DNA of 64,000 bases from positions 1,426,001-1,490,000 of the forward strand of contig JAGMVK010000003.1 of assembly GCA_020747065.1 (NCBI GenBank), read 5' to 3'. This document shows, piece by piece, positions 47,467 through 57,201 of this stretch; position 1 is the stretch's first letter; every line of letters begins with the position of its first letter. The notes below the pieces were generated by a model. That model had not been told where the DNA came from, searched no databases, and saw nothing but the letters and a program-made list of their open reading frames with translations. The position numbers and the translations under genes are program-made. The stretch comes from Cadophora sp. MPI-SDFR-AT-0126 (taxonomy: Eukaryota; Ascomycota; Leotiomycetes; Helotiales; Ploettnerulaceae).

Positions 47467-49683
47467 TCAAATCCCGTTCATTGCCCTGTCTCGCTTGGAT
47501 ACCCTCTCCGAAATCTGCCGATTCCACACTTTAACAATCTGGTCAACAGTAACAGCCACTTCAGTTCCTTCCACCTGCTCAATCAGCTCCAGAAGCCAAT
47601 GCGATCTCTCCTCAGCAATCCATCCGTCGCTTGAGATCTTCCTTGAGATTCCCGCATGAACCATTGCTCTAGTCAATTCTGGTGTAATGGGAGCGTTGTG
47701 CCTGCGGAGATGGAAGAGACATTGCATCACGTTGCGAAATGCTACTCGTTGTGTTCGACCTTTGCAGTGCGCGAAGAGTGTTGCCATTTTGGTAAAATGG
47801 TCTGCGACGATAGGAGTAAGGGTCGTCTGGGTGGGCGGTGTATGTCTTGCGAGTGAGTGCGAGGATATCACTTCGTACATTGGTATCCCTAAGGATTTCC
47901 AGATGACGCTGGTGCTTATGTCAGGATTGTTAATCATGGAGAAAATGAAGCGCGGGCATTTCTCTAGTCGCAGTGGCGCATCGTTGTATCGAATGAATCG
48001 GTAAAATCGAAATGCTTTCTGAGCAAGCACAGTATTCTCAATAGCAATGCTCTCGAGCGTTTCATCCATGACATCCGCAGGAACTTTGATTCGACGCTTG
48101 TGGAGAGAAGTAAGGGTCCTGTAAATAGTTTCACGGTCTCCGAGCTTGTCCAGAAATCTGAAAAGCAGCCTCAACTTATCCCAGCAGTTCTCCCGTTCCC
48201 CGTCTATGACATACAAGAGAGTGCTGTAATCCTTTCGATAGCGTTGAGAAGCTACAGCATCGAAGACAATTCTGGCTAAAGCTGGCCGCTCAAACAGATC
48301 ACGACCGATCCAGTGGTTAAGGAGTATGTCGGTGGCCGAGTCTTGCTCAAGGTATGTGCCAAATTGTCTCCATGTTTCCAGTAGTAAGGTCTCGCTCACA
48401 CTGGGCAACTGGGCGACTAGGGATAGCCACCTATGTTGAAGTGAGGTGTCAATGGCATTGTAAACAAATGATTTCGGGATCCTGCTCGAGCATTGATGGA
48501 CTATTGTGCGAAGCAGTCCAGGAGGCAGGCGGCTAAGAGCCGATGTGAGAGTCCTGATACTGCGTTGGTGAGGTGAGATGATGCATTCCACTTCCGTAAT
48601 AATACCTGCACTCGATGCAATGGCATTTCTTGCGATTTGCAGAGACTGACGGAATGCTTGAAGATCTTGCTCAAAGCTAAGACTTCTTTCCAACGATTCT
48701 GTTAAAGTCTGTACAGAAGCGACAGCATTTGTAGCTTCGAAAACACTCTGAACAGCTAATGCTAGAGGTGATTCGTTCCTATGTGAAGCATCTCCTTCAT
48801 GCAGGCTCAGCAGCCAGGAATGCACCAAACGAGCTATGCTGGAATGCATCTCTTGCAATTGGGTTTTCGACGCTGAAGATAACACTTCGCTTGCCAGAGC
48901 CTGCAATCTCTCTGACATCGGCATATCGCATAGAATGGCCATAAATCTTCTCATGGTAATGTTCCCAATATCTGAAGGCTGCATTACTTTGCTGTTCGAA
49001 ATCCCATCCCACATGGCTTGGCACAACGCGAGGCATCTTGCGCTTGCTTGCTCTGAATCCAGAAATGCTCGTTGGATATCCTGGAAAACGAATTTCGTGG
49101 TGTAAGAAAACACATTCTCGGTATGAAGGCCGAGAGAAAGGGTTTGCGTCAACTTTCGATTGAAGTCATCGCATAGTACCGCCATCTCCCCAGGACTACA
49201 CTCTTTGAGGGCCTTCTGAAAAGATCTAATCTCCTCCTTGAAGGCTAAATCCTTGGTTTTTTTGCGGGAACCTGACCTGGTTTGTGCGATAGGATCTGGA
49301 ACAGCCTCAGAAGCTGTGCCCCATTCCACAAGCCATTTGGGAAGAACTGATGAATTTTCTCGAGGTCTCATGTCCCGCGTTGTAGGAGCTTCCCATTGCC
49401 AACGAGTCCTATCCGCCTCACCAAACGACCCCCACAAAGAAGCAAGACCAAATGTGGGCGTAGGAGCAGCATCGGATTGGAGTGTCATTCGTCTCTTGCC
49501 CAGCCTTCTTCGACTTTCCAAAGGTCCTGGAACAAAGCTTCCATAGCGTTTCTTGGTCTTCGAGACCGCGCAGAAACGTTGGAAAACATGACTCAAAGCT
49601 TCATCAGATACCCAAATCGAATCTGAAGGTGTATATAGCTGTCGCTGCAGTGCCCGGCGGCAGCTAGGAGCTGGAGGAAGCAT
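47467..49683 (-). CDS. Uncharacterised protein, probably mitochondrial, helical-repeat-like
   Basis: A single-exon frame of 738 residues. The N-terminus is Arg/Ser-rich and poor in acidic residues (MLPPAPSCRRALQRQLYTPS), as in mitochondrial presequences. The body is almost entirely amphipathic helices with repeated Leu, Ala and Arg spacing (for example RLHALASEV-type stretches and YSTLLYVIDGERENCWDKLR), resembling PPR or other alpha-solenoid RNA-processing factors. No single 35-residue PPR motif can be defined with certainty by eye. A mitochondrial RNA-related role is inference. The length, lack of stops and codon use support a real gene. It is divergent from HEM12, with 387 bp between the starts. 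Confidence 0.7.
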   Translation of the reverse strand: MLPPAPSCRRALQRQLYTPSDSIWVSDEALSHVFQRFCAVSKTKKRYGSFVPGPLESRRRLGKRRMTLQSDAAPTPTFGLASLWGSFGEADRTRWQWEAPTTRDMRPRENSSVLPKWLVEWGTASEAVPDPIAQTRSGSRKKTKDLAFKEEIRSFQKALKECSPGEMAVLCDDFNRKLTQTLSLGLHTENVFSYTTKFVFQDIQRAFLDSEQASARCLALCQAMWDGISNSKVMQPSDIGNITMRRFMAILCDMPMSERLQALASEVLSSASKTQLQEMHSSIARLVHSWLLSLHEGDASHRNESPLALAVQSVFEATNAVASVQTLTESLERSLSFEQDLQAFRQSLQIARNAIASSAGIITEVECIISPHQRSIRTLTSALSRLPPGLLRTIVHQCSSRIPKSFVYNAIDTSLQHRWLSLVAQLPSVSETLLLETWRQFGTYLEQDSATDILLNHWIGRDLFERPALARIVFDAVASQRYRKDYSTLLYVIDGERENCWDKLRLLFRFLDKLGDRETIYRTLTSLHKRRIKVPADVMDETLESIAIENTVLAQKAFRFYRFIRYNDAPLRLEKCPRFIFSMINNPDISTSVIWKSLGIPMYEVISSHSLARHTPPTQTTLTPIVADHFTKMATLFAHCKGRTQRVAFRNVMQCLFHLRRHNAPITPELTRAMVHAGISRKISSDGWIAEERSHWLLELIEQVEGTEVAVTVDQIVKVWNRQISERVSKRDRAMNGI

Positions 49684-50070
49684 GGGCTATTGGTAGTCGA
49701 GGCTTCGCGGCATTCGTGATGCGTTTGTCGGATCGAGGGTTGCGGCAGGGGTGAACATCAATTCATATGATGCTGCATGAGGAAGGAAGTGCGAGACCCG
49801 ATTGAGAGTTGAAGACACAAAAGCTCGGTGGTTGAGTGTTGTCAAGCTGGTTTGGACATTGAGAAAAGCGCGGGCTGAAGACAGTTTAGAGCCGCAGTGG
49901 CTTGACCCCTGTGAACAGCCACAGCCAGATGTGGAGCAGCCGAGCTCAGGAACCAAAAGTCCAGCCTCGGCGGGGTATTTGATGTTGCAAGTGGGATAAA
50001 TATGCGGCAGGAACTTCTTGCTTTACCACTCTTCTTCACAATAACTCAAAATTTTTGGGATCCCGTCACA
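49684..50070. promoter_or_regulatory. Divergent promoter region upstream of HEM12
   Basis: 387 bp between divergent start codons. No specific factor site is claimed. Confidence 0.5.
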
Positions 50071-51376
50071 ATGGCCCACAACTTCGAGCCATTGAAGAAT
50101 GATCTTCTTTTGAGAACAGCATGGGGTACGATTTTAATATTCTACCATTTCCGGAATGACGCTTACAAGAACAGGCCAGAAAGTAGAGAGACCTCCCATG
50201 TGGGTCATGCGTCAAGGTACGTTCCAATTTATATCCCCAAATACCGAACCATATTCAGTCTTCTAATATCGTCAAGCCGGAAGATATCTTCCTGAATACC
50301 ATGAAGCCAAAGGAAACCACGATTTCTTCGAATGTTGTCGTTCCCCAGAAATCGCTTCGACCCTGACACTCCAGCCCATCGATCGATTCGCAGGCCTCGT
50401 AGATGCAGCAATCATCTTCTCGGATATTCTGGTTATACCACAAGCTTTAGGAATGACAGTTGAGATGGTTGACAAGAAGGGTCCGCATTTCCCGGAGCCA
50501 TTGAAGTCCCCAGATGATGGACAGTACGCCAAAGTACTGAGCAAGGATGTCAATGTCGCCACAGAGCTAGACTACGTCTATAAAGCTATCACCATGACGA
50601 GACATAAATTGAAGGGTCGTGTCCCATTATTTGGGTTCTGTGGTGCCCCATGGACACTGTTCTGCTACATGGTTGAAGGAGGTGGCAGCAAATTGTTCAT
50701 TCAGACGAAGACCTGGATTTACAAGTACCCTGAGGAGACAAAGGCTATGCTGCAGAAGATCGCAGAGGTTTGCGTAGAGTACCTGGCATTACAAGTTCAG
50801 GCTGGAGCTCAGGTAAGGTGTCTGTCCTGGATTGGAAGAAGCATCACTAAAGTCAGTCCTTAGATCATTCAAGTCTTTGATTCATGGGCGGCGGAGTTAT
50901 CGCCTTCAACCTTTAAAGAGTTCGCTCAGACATATCTCGCATACATCGCTGAGAATCTCCCCAAGAGGCTGAAGGAGAAGAATCTGGAGCCTGTCCCAAT
51001 GGTTGTCTTCGCCAAAGGTGCATGGTATGCACTAGACTCGCTGTGTGACCTCGGGTATCAAGTTGTCGGACTAGACTGGTTGCACGATCCAGCTGATGCC
51101 GTTAAGATCAGAGGAGATAGACCTGTCGTTTTTCAAGGAAATGCAGATCCAGGTATTCTGTATGGCACTCGAGAGAACGTTACTGCTACACTGGAGAAGA
51201 TGATTGAAGGTTTCGGAGGTGGAAAGCAGGGTTGGATCTCAAACCTCGGCCATGGTATGTTTGCTGGACCGATTCATCCTGGAAATGCTAACAGATATAT
51301 AGGCATTACACCTGGTGTCGACCCTGATATGTTGAAATTCTATTTCGAGGAGATCCACAGAATCACTACCAAATAG
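50071..51376 (+). CDS. HEM12: Uroporphyrinogen decarboxylase (heme biosynthesis)
   Basis: Exons 50071-50125, 50175-50216, 50277-50812 and 50864-51376 give 381 residues, close to the family norm. It decarboxylates the four acetate side chains of uroporphyrinogen III to give coproporphyrinogen III in the cytosol. Seen: N-terminal signature [17 protein letters not shown] (made by joining exons 2 and 3) with the substrate-binding Arg residues, the aspartate in [15 protein letters not shown], the second signature [19 protein letters not shown], the TWGQ-like segment replaced by later DSWAAELSP, and a conserved C-terminal His in [10 protein letters not shown]. Exon 2 is only 42 nt. All introns are 48-60 bp GT-AG. 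Confidence 0.96.
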
Positions 51377-51537
51377 AGGCTGACCCTGATCAAAAATGCA
51401 TAAACTTGCTCAGCAGCTTTCTTCTCTTCTCACTCTGTCTTACTTCGCCTCTTTCGAATAAACTCTCTCCTCCTCACCAATATCCTCGTTCCTACTCTTC
51501 ATTAGCCCTCATTCATCTCCACTTGAAACGGAACCAC

Positions 51538-52311
51538 TTACCAAACCTCAGGCTTCTCCTTGATGAACAAATCCATCAAATCCTGACACTCCTTGTTCTC
51601 CAACACCACAACCTCCACACCCCTCTGCTTCAAATACGCCTCCCCACCAAGAAAGGTCTTGTTCTCACCAATGACCACTCTGCCTATCCCATAGAGAATA
51701 CATGCACCTGTGCACATGTCACATGGTGAGAGAGTTGTGTACATGGTGGCGCCTTTGTAGGCTGAGGCTGGGAGACGGCCGGAGTTGTAGAGGGCGGATG
51801 TTTCGCCCTGGAGAAGGTTAGAAAAGATACTGTATAGCGATTGGCGACGATGCAAGAAGAAGAAAGGAGGTTTTTACGTGGTGGATTGCGCTACCGCTTT
51901 GGACACGCATGTTGTGTCCTCTTCCTAGTAGTTTGCCATCTCTTGATACTAGAGCGGCTCCAATCTGAAAGTAGAATATTAGCACTCTTGAAATCCAATT
52001 GATAAAGTGATGCGAGTTCTGTCGAGTTTGCAAAATCTTGATATCACGAGTTCTATAGGTGAGACCTCGTGCTCAGGTCTGTTTCCTGACTCTGCATTTA
52101 CGAGTAGCATAACATAAACCCCCTCCCATGCCCTTCGGATGACCGTCGCACAGCATCTTTCCAAATTCGTACCTCACACGGAATCTCGCAATCATTCCTC
52201 GATGCAGAGAAAGGAATAGAAGAGTGGGGGGGATCTCACAGGCACGCCTCCTTCTTTGTAAGACGTTTTCGCCTCTTGGATGGCAATTGCTAAGCCTTCT
52301 TGGTCATTCAT
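51538..52311 (-). CDS. FCY1: Cytosine deaminase (pyrimidine salvage)
   Basis: Exons 52311-52240, 51964-51878 and 51807-51538 give 142 residues. The fungal enzyme is a zinc-dependent homodimer that deaminates cytosine to uracil in pyrimidine salvage. Seen: the zinc/catalytic motif HGE (His ligand and the proton-shuttling Glu), formed across the second splice junction, and the SPCDMC motif with the two Cys ligands, followed by TGACILYGIGRVVIGEN, close to yeast Fcy1. It is slightly shorter than the yeast enzyme. The first intron is 275 bp, unusually long for this region, with a good TTTCAG acceptor; the second is 70 bp. It is convergent with HEM12 (161 bp between stops). Confidence 0.92.
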
Positions 52312-52662
52312 TCTGAAAACAGTGTCTGCCGGTATGGTTGTGTGTGGAAAATTGATGAATCAAAGGAAAGGCAGTAAAGAATTAAGAGGTAATGGATAAG
52401 CGTTATCTAGTGGGGATGAAAATGGGGTGCGGGATACGTTGGATCCATTACATGAAACTATGTTATTGCTGGACTTTAACTTCGGACGCCTCAAATTTCG
52501 ACAAGTTCAGAGTCGCAAAAGTCTCCGAGATCTGTTATTGACTTATGCACATATCAAATGCTCGAAGAATGCTATGACGTCACTGTCGACACCTTCCTTC
52601 AAGCCATTGTAGAAATAGATCTCAATATCTAAGTTTATACCGTAGACAATGAGGCCTAGAGA
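52312..52662. other. Intergenic region between two minus-strand genes
   Basis: 351 bp: promoter of FCY1 and 3' side of the next gene. Nothing else was seen. Confidence 0.5.
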
Positions 52663-53613
52663 TCAAGTTTCTGCCCCTTGATTCCAATCCACAACCACAA
52701 CGTCGTAATTTTCAGAAACGCCAAGATCATCGGAGCTTTCAAGAGCTTTCAAATGTTCGTACTGACGCGGTAACCTTGGATCCTGATCGCCCTTCGGCCG
52801 AAACCGCGTCGCCCAGAACTCCTTGGGAATTTCAGGGCTAATCATACTCTGTTTACTCTCCACAAGTCCCTCCCAGATCTCTCTTCTCCCCCTTGGCGTC
52901 GTGTTAACCTCAAGAAGAGACGATATATATGTCAGAGGCACAGATGCCCTGATAGCCTCGTTCTTCCTCTCAGCCCAAGCGATGTCGAAGGTGCCGTCTA
53001 GCTGCAAGTTTTCAATACCCCATTCTGACAAAAGATCCATGCTGTCTACTAGATCAACCAGATCAATCAGACTATGTGTATCGAGTAGGCTTTGTGCGAA
53101 GATGTCCAGGCGAGCGTAGGGAAGACCTTTGTGGCTCCACTCGAAATTTGAGGGCGTACATTCAAAATGACAATCTGAGGAAGGAACTAACTGGACCCAG
53201 GCAACGGATCCTTTGAGTTTGAAAAAGGGAAATGTATGCAATAGACTTTCAAGATATCGTTCGCGGGGAGCACACAATTCATGAGTAGCTTGTGATTGTA
53301 GAACAGATGATGCAGCGCTCAATGGTTCTGTTGGAACACAGATCGTCCAATCCTTGCATATTCAGGGAAAGGATTTAGAATGAGAAGAGAGCGCAAAGGA
53401 ACTTACCTCTGATACTATTCCGGCGCCGAAGTGTTTTAACGCCGCGACACCCACTAAGCAGCATGGTATTCCGGCATTTTCGAGGGCATCGATGACCTCT
53501 TTGGCCTATTGGCGACCTCCGTCCGGTGGATATCTGTCTCCTAGGTTGCCTTCCCAAACACAGGCACTAGCTATGTGCCGGATCACTGGTGTAGCAGCAG
53601 TTTTATCGTCCAT
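52663..53613 (-). CDS. Uncharacterised protein, possible nucleotidyltransferase-like fold; start uncertain
   Basis: Proposed exons 53613-53560, 53505-53407 and 53352-52663 give about 280 residues. The second exon encodes AKEVIDALENAGIPCCLVG, and the third begins DWTICVPTEPL after a clear 54-bp GT-AG intron. This layout (helix, then small-residue strand, then a Glu/Asp-Trp-x-Ile segment) resembles fungal hypothetical proteins with a nucleotidyltransferase-like N-terminus, but the catalytic acidic pair is not evident. A TAG stop (53508-53506) separates the only upstream ATG from the conserved part. I bridge it with a 54-bp intron (donor GTTTGG, acceptor CAATAG), which keeps the frame but has a weak donor. 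A nonsense mutation (pseudogene) or another start is the alternative. The 3' exon alone is a firm ORF. Confidence 0.6.
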
Positions 53614-54289
53614 CACAGTACTTAATGAGGGGAAATTATCATGCTTTTGATGACATTATTTACTTCTAAGATGTTGCTATTCGTTGTGGTGTTCCGCCCC
53701 TTGTTGGGTTAGGTTTCGAAAGCAAGGAGGAACGACTGAAGAGAGGGTTTAACACTGCCGCATATATCAGCGGTCTCTGGATGTGATGAGGAAGGAGACC
53801 AACTGCGTTTGTTGTTCATATGTACAGTAGAGTGAGTTCAGCCTCCGCTCTCTCTTATCTCGAACGATAAGAAACCCTCTATCTTCTTGATTGGTTGCAC
53901 TACCGAGAGCAGGGAGCAATCGTGCCGCATACCATGCTAGGCTGTATTTGGAGTAGAATTTGGACTTGATTTGAGAACATCTGTAAGTCTACATCGACAA
54001 AAAGTCAAAAATAAAATTGGAAACTTCAAAACATATATTCATTCCTTTGATGAGACATCTCTCAAATCATCTTGCATTTGTATTTGTGGTTGTTGACTTC
54101 CGTTTTTTTCAGCCGCCACGGCACCGAATTCGATAGATGGTGCTAGAATCGCAAGCAACCCCACTAATCCCTGTCAAAGCCGACATTTTATCAATCACGG
54201 CTTGCGAAAGGCCCGCTCTGCCCTGCCCTGCGCTTGCTTGCCTGCAGTATTTGGTTGCTTCAGCAGCAGAACTGAAGAGAACCTGAACT

Positions 54290-54302
54290 GAAGATTCAAG
54301 AA
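54290..54302 (+). promoter_or_regulatory. Heat-shock element upstream of DnaJ gene
   Basis: GAAgaTTCaaGAA is a perfect three-unit nGAAnnTTCnnGAAn arrangement, the binding site of trimeric heat-shock factor. It lies 462 bp before the DnaJ start codon and about 200 bp before a probable 5'-UTR intron. A second, two-unit copy (GAActTTC) is at 54377-54384. A heat-inducible Hsp40 gene is an expected target; actual binding is inference. Confidence 0.65.
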
Positions 54303-54498
54303 CACCATCACCTTTAATTTCTCCCTCTCGCCCGAAACCACACTTCCACAATCCATACGCCCTCAATCATACTCTCGAACTTTCTCACACAGTCGAGAAG
54401 AATCAGATTTCACTACTCAGCTTAGTTTGCGACTCGCCCAGGCAAAAGCAATCCTCCCTTGTGCGCGCAGCAAGGCCTCAGCCTCAGCAATCAAATCT

Positions 54499-54641
54499 GT
54501 AAGTACTCTTACCCACCTCCTTCTGTTGCCTGGACTCTCTTGCTATATTCCCTCTCCAAGAAGTGAAATCATTCTTTACATTCTGTGGCCGGCGATTGTA
54601 TTGTCTGTATTGAAATATCACTGACAGTATCTACGGTGCAG
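54499..54641 (+). other. Probable 5'-UTR intron of the DnaJ gene
   Basis: A strong GTAAGT donor, a CTGAC branch site and a GGTGCAG acceptor lie upstream of the start codon at 54764. No ATG-initiated coding is needed across it. Transcript reads would confirm it. Confidence 0.5.
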
Positions 54642-54763
54642 AATTCACCCGCCACCCAAACCAGGCGCAACTCATAAGGCTCGATCACATACCATAAATA
54701 GATTTCGGTCGGACTTCGAATACTCTCTCTAATCCTCTCCTCGACATTTTCTGAGCCGCCAGA

Positions 54764-56176
54764 ATGGCAAAGGATACGAAGTTCTACGATATCCTTGGTG
54801 TAAGCATACTTCCGGTCCCAATACAAGATAGAAAGCTGACGGTCGGCACAGGTCTCTCCAAACTGCACAGAGGCAGAATTGAAGAAGGCGTACAAGATCG
54901 GGGCTCTGAAGCATCACCCTGGTAGGTTTGGACATGGCCTACTTGCTTGCAAGCAGAATTAACAAAGTTTCCAGACAAGAACGCACACAACCCCGATGCG
55001 GAAAACAAGTTCAAGGATCTCTCGCATGCATACGAAGTTCTTTCTGACCCTCAAAAACGCTCGATCTACGACCAGTATGGCGAAGAAGGACTTGAGGGCG
55101 GCGGAGCTGCAGGTGGCATGAATGCTGAGGACCTCTTCTCCCAATTCTTTGGTGGCGGAGGAGCTTTCGGCGGCGGCGGCGGACTTGGAGGTATGTTCGG
55201 CGGAGGTATGCAACAGCGTGGTCCACCAAAGGCTCGGACAATCCACCACGTCCACAAGGTCTCACTCGAGGATATCTACCGCGGCAAGGTCTCCAAGCTT
55301 GCGCTGCAAAAGTCGGTTATCTGCTCGAAGTGCGACGGCCGTGGTGGAAAGGAAGGTGCCGTCAAGAAGTGTACCGGCTGTGATGGGCATGGTATGAAGA
55401 CCATGATGCGCCAAATGGGACCCATGATTCAACGTTTCCAGACCGTCTGCCCGGACTGTAATGGTGAGGGAGAGATCATTCGCGAAAAGGACAAGTGCAA
55501 GGCTTGCAATGGAAAGAAGACCGTCGTCGAGAGAAAGGTTCTCCACGTTCATGTGGACAGAGGTGTCAAGACTGGACACAAGATCGAATTCCGTGGCGAG
55601 GGTGACCAAACTCCAGGTGTTCAGCCAGGAGATGTTATTTTCGAGATCGAGCAAAAGCCACACCCCCGATTCCAACGCAAAGACGACGACCTTTTCTATC
55701 AAGCCGAGATCGACCTTGTTACAGCGCTTGCTGGAGGAAGTATCTTCATAGAGCATTTGGATGACCGGTGGTTGAGCGTCGACATTCTTCCAGGAGAGGT
55801 CATTTCACCAGGTTAGTACCAGGTTTCTGTCGCTTTGGTCATCTACTAACAGAAGTCAGGTACCGTAAAGTTAATTAGAGGCCAAGGTATGCCATCATAT
55901 CGTCATCACGACTTCGGAAACATGTACGTGCAATTCGATGTCAAGTTCCCCGAGAAGAACTTCACAACCGATCCTGCCGCGTTTGAGGCCCTGAAGGCAA
56001 TCATTCCTCCATCGAGCACCATTGTTGCACCACCACCAGATACCATGACGGAAACAGTCGATTTCGAAGACGTTGACCCTGCCCAACAAGCAAGAGCTCA
56101 AGGCGCAACCGCAATGGATGAGGATGATGAGGACGGACACCCAGGTGGCGAGCGTGTTCAGTGCGCTTCCCAATAA
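54764..56176 (+). CDS. YDJ1: Type I DnaJ (Hsp40) co-chaperone, Ydj1/Mas5-like
   Basis: Exons 54764-54799, 54852-54921, 54975-55811 and 55860-56176 give 419 residues. It stimulates cytosolic Hsp70 ATPase activity and delivers clients, including mitochondrial precursors. Seen: a J domain split over exons 1-3, with the HPD tripeptide formed across the exon 2/3 junction (HHP then DKN); a Gly/Phe-rich region ([13 protein letters not shown]); four CxxCxGxG-type zinc repeats ([36 protein letters not shown]); a client-binding C-terminal domain; and a C-terminal CASQ box for farnesylation. Ydj1 in yeast also ends in CASQ. Introns are 49-53 bp. An upstream heat-shock element suggests stress induction. 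Confidence 0.96.
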
Positions 56177-57201
56177 ACGAGCCAATGCACGAACTACACA
56201 CGAGACCAAGACCGGGATTATCTCTTTTGCATCTTTCGCATGGGTTGGGATTTCTGTCGGGCTGGCTAGCGAGCAACGACTTAAGAACACCGAGCATCGA
56301 ATACTCATGCTTGGAAAGGAAGATACGCGCGATCGCAAGTGGCATTGCTGAGAGATGAAGACGAACCACGACCACGGAGCCACGTGCGGGATGACTTGAA
56401 TCTTTGACTTTGGCCATGACTTGATTGCTAGTTTTTTTTTTTCTCTCGGCATTGCTTGCGGTTGCTTTCTACCGTTGAGCATTTCGGTTTTGCTTGAGTT
56501 TGCTTTTTCTTCTTCGTCCGTGGGTTTGTGAACTGCGGGGGAAGATGGCTGGCAAGCTCACTATGTTGTTTCGACAGAATTCGGGGGCGTTTAGACGGAT
56601 AGATAGCATGGCAAAAACGATTCCCTTAAAGAGAATACCCCAGAATTTGTTTGTGAAGTTTGCGAGTTGACATCTAATATGGTAAGCTGATCACTAAAGC
56701 AACATGCGAAGCGCTTCACATGCAGCTGCTTACTATCGTATTGCATGTTGAAGAAAACCACCTGATGGGATAAATCTCTGCCCATTCCAATGTACTGCGG
56801 ATAAGTGAGGCTGAAGAAAGGTTCTGTGCTTGTTTACACCTCCTGTGCCCTCCAGATTCCACGTCACTAAAGTACTAAGTGCATGGGTAAACTCATGTTT
56901 GCGCTACTCCGCCAACAGTAGTTGACAACGCCTCAGTCGGGCCCTGAACGAGCAATAATAGAACTGAAAGCGATATACTTTTATGTTCACCTCTCCATGC
57001 AAGTGACATTTGCTCAACGTCAGAAATAGACCATCGGTATTCTGGCTTGTGGAGAGGAATACACGCCGGCCTGAACATAGACGTAGCAAGTCACAATCCT
57101 TTATGGAGATCGAATGAGTAAGTGCGTGAGCTCTCGGATATCTCTGTTTCTACCGGCAGCATATTTTACTCACTCCCACTTATATAAGTCCATTTCGCCC
57201 T
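56177..57201. other. Intergenic region between convergent DnaJ and TRM82
   Basis: 1025 bp of 3' flanks. A T-run lies near 56433. No supported gene, RNA or repeat was seen. Confidence 0.5.

Larger units (their letters stand above)
53614..54763. promoter_or_regulatory. Long promoter region of the YDJ1-type DnaJ gene
   Basis: 1150 bp between divergent genes. It contains a three-unit heat-shock element and a probable 5'-UTR intron (listed separately). No gene is supported here; an 85-codon minus-strand frame at 54109-54366 shows no domain. Confidence 0.6.

Noticed and set aside
54109..54366. 85-codon minus-strand frame covering the heat-shock element
   Set aside because: No family resemblance; the position in the chaperone promoter explains the conserved-looking motif better.
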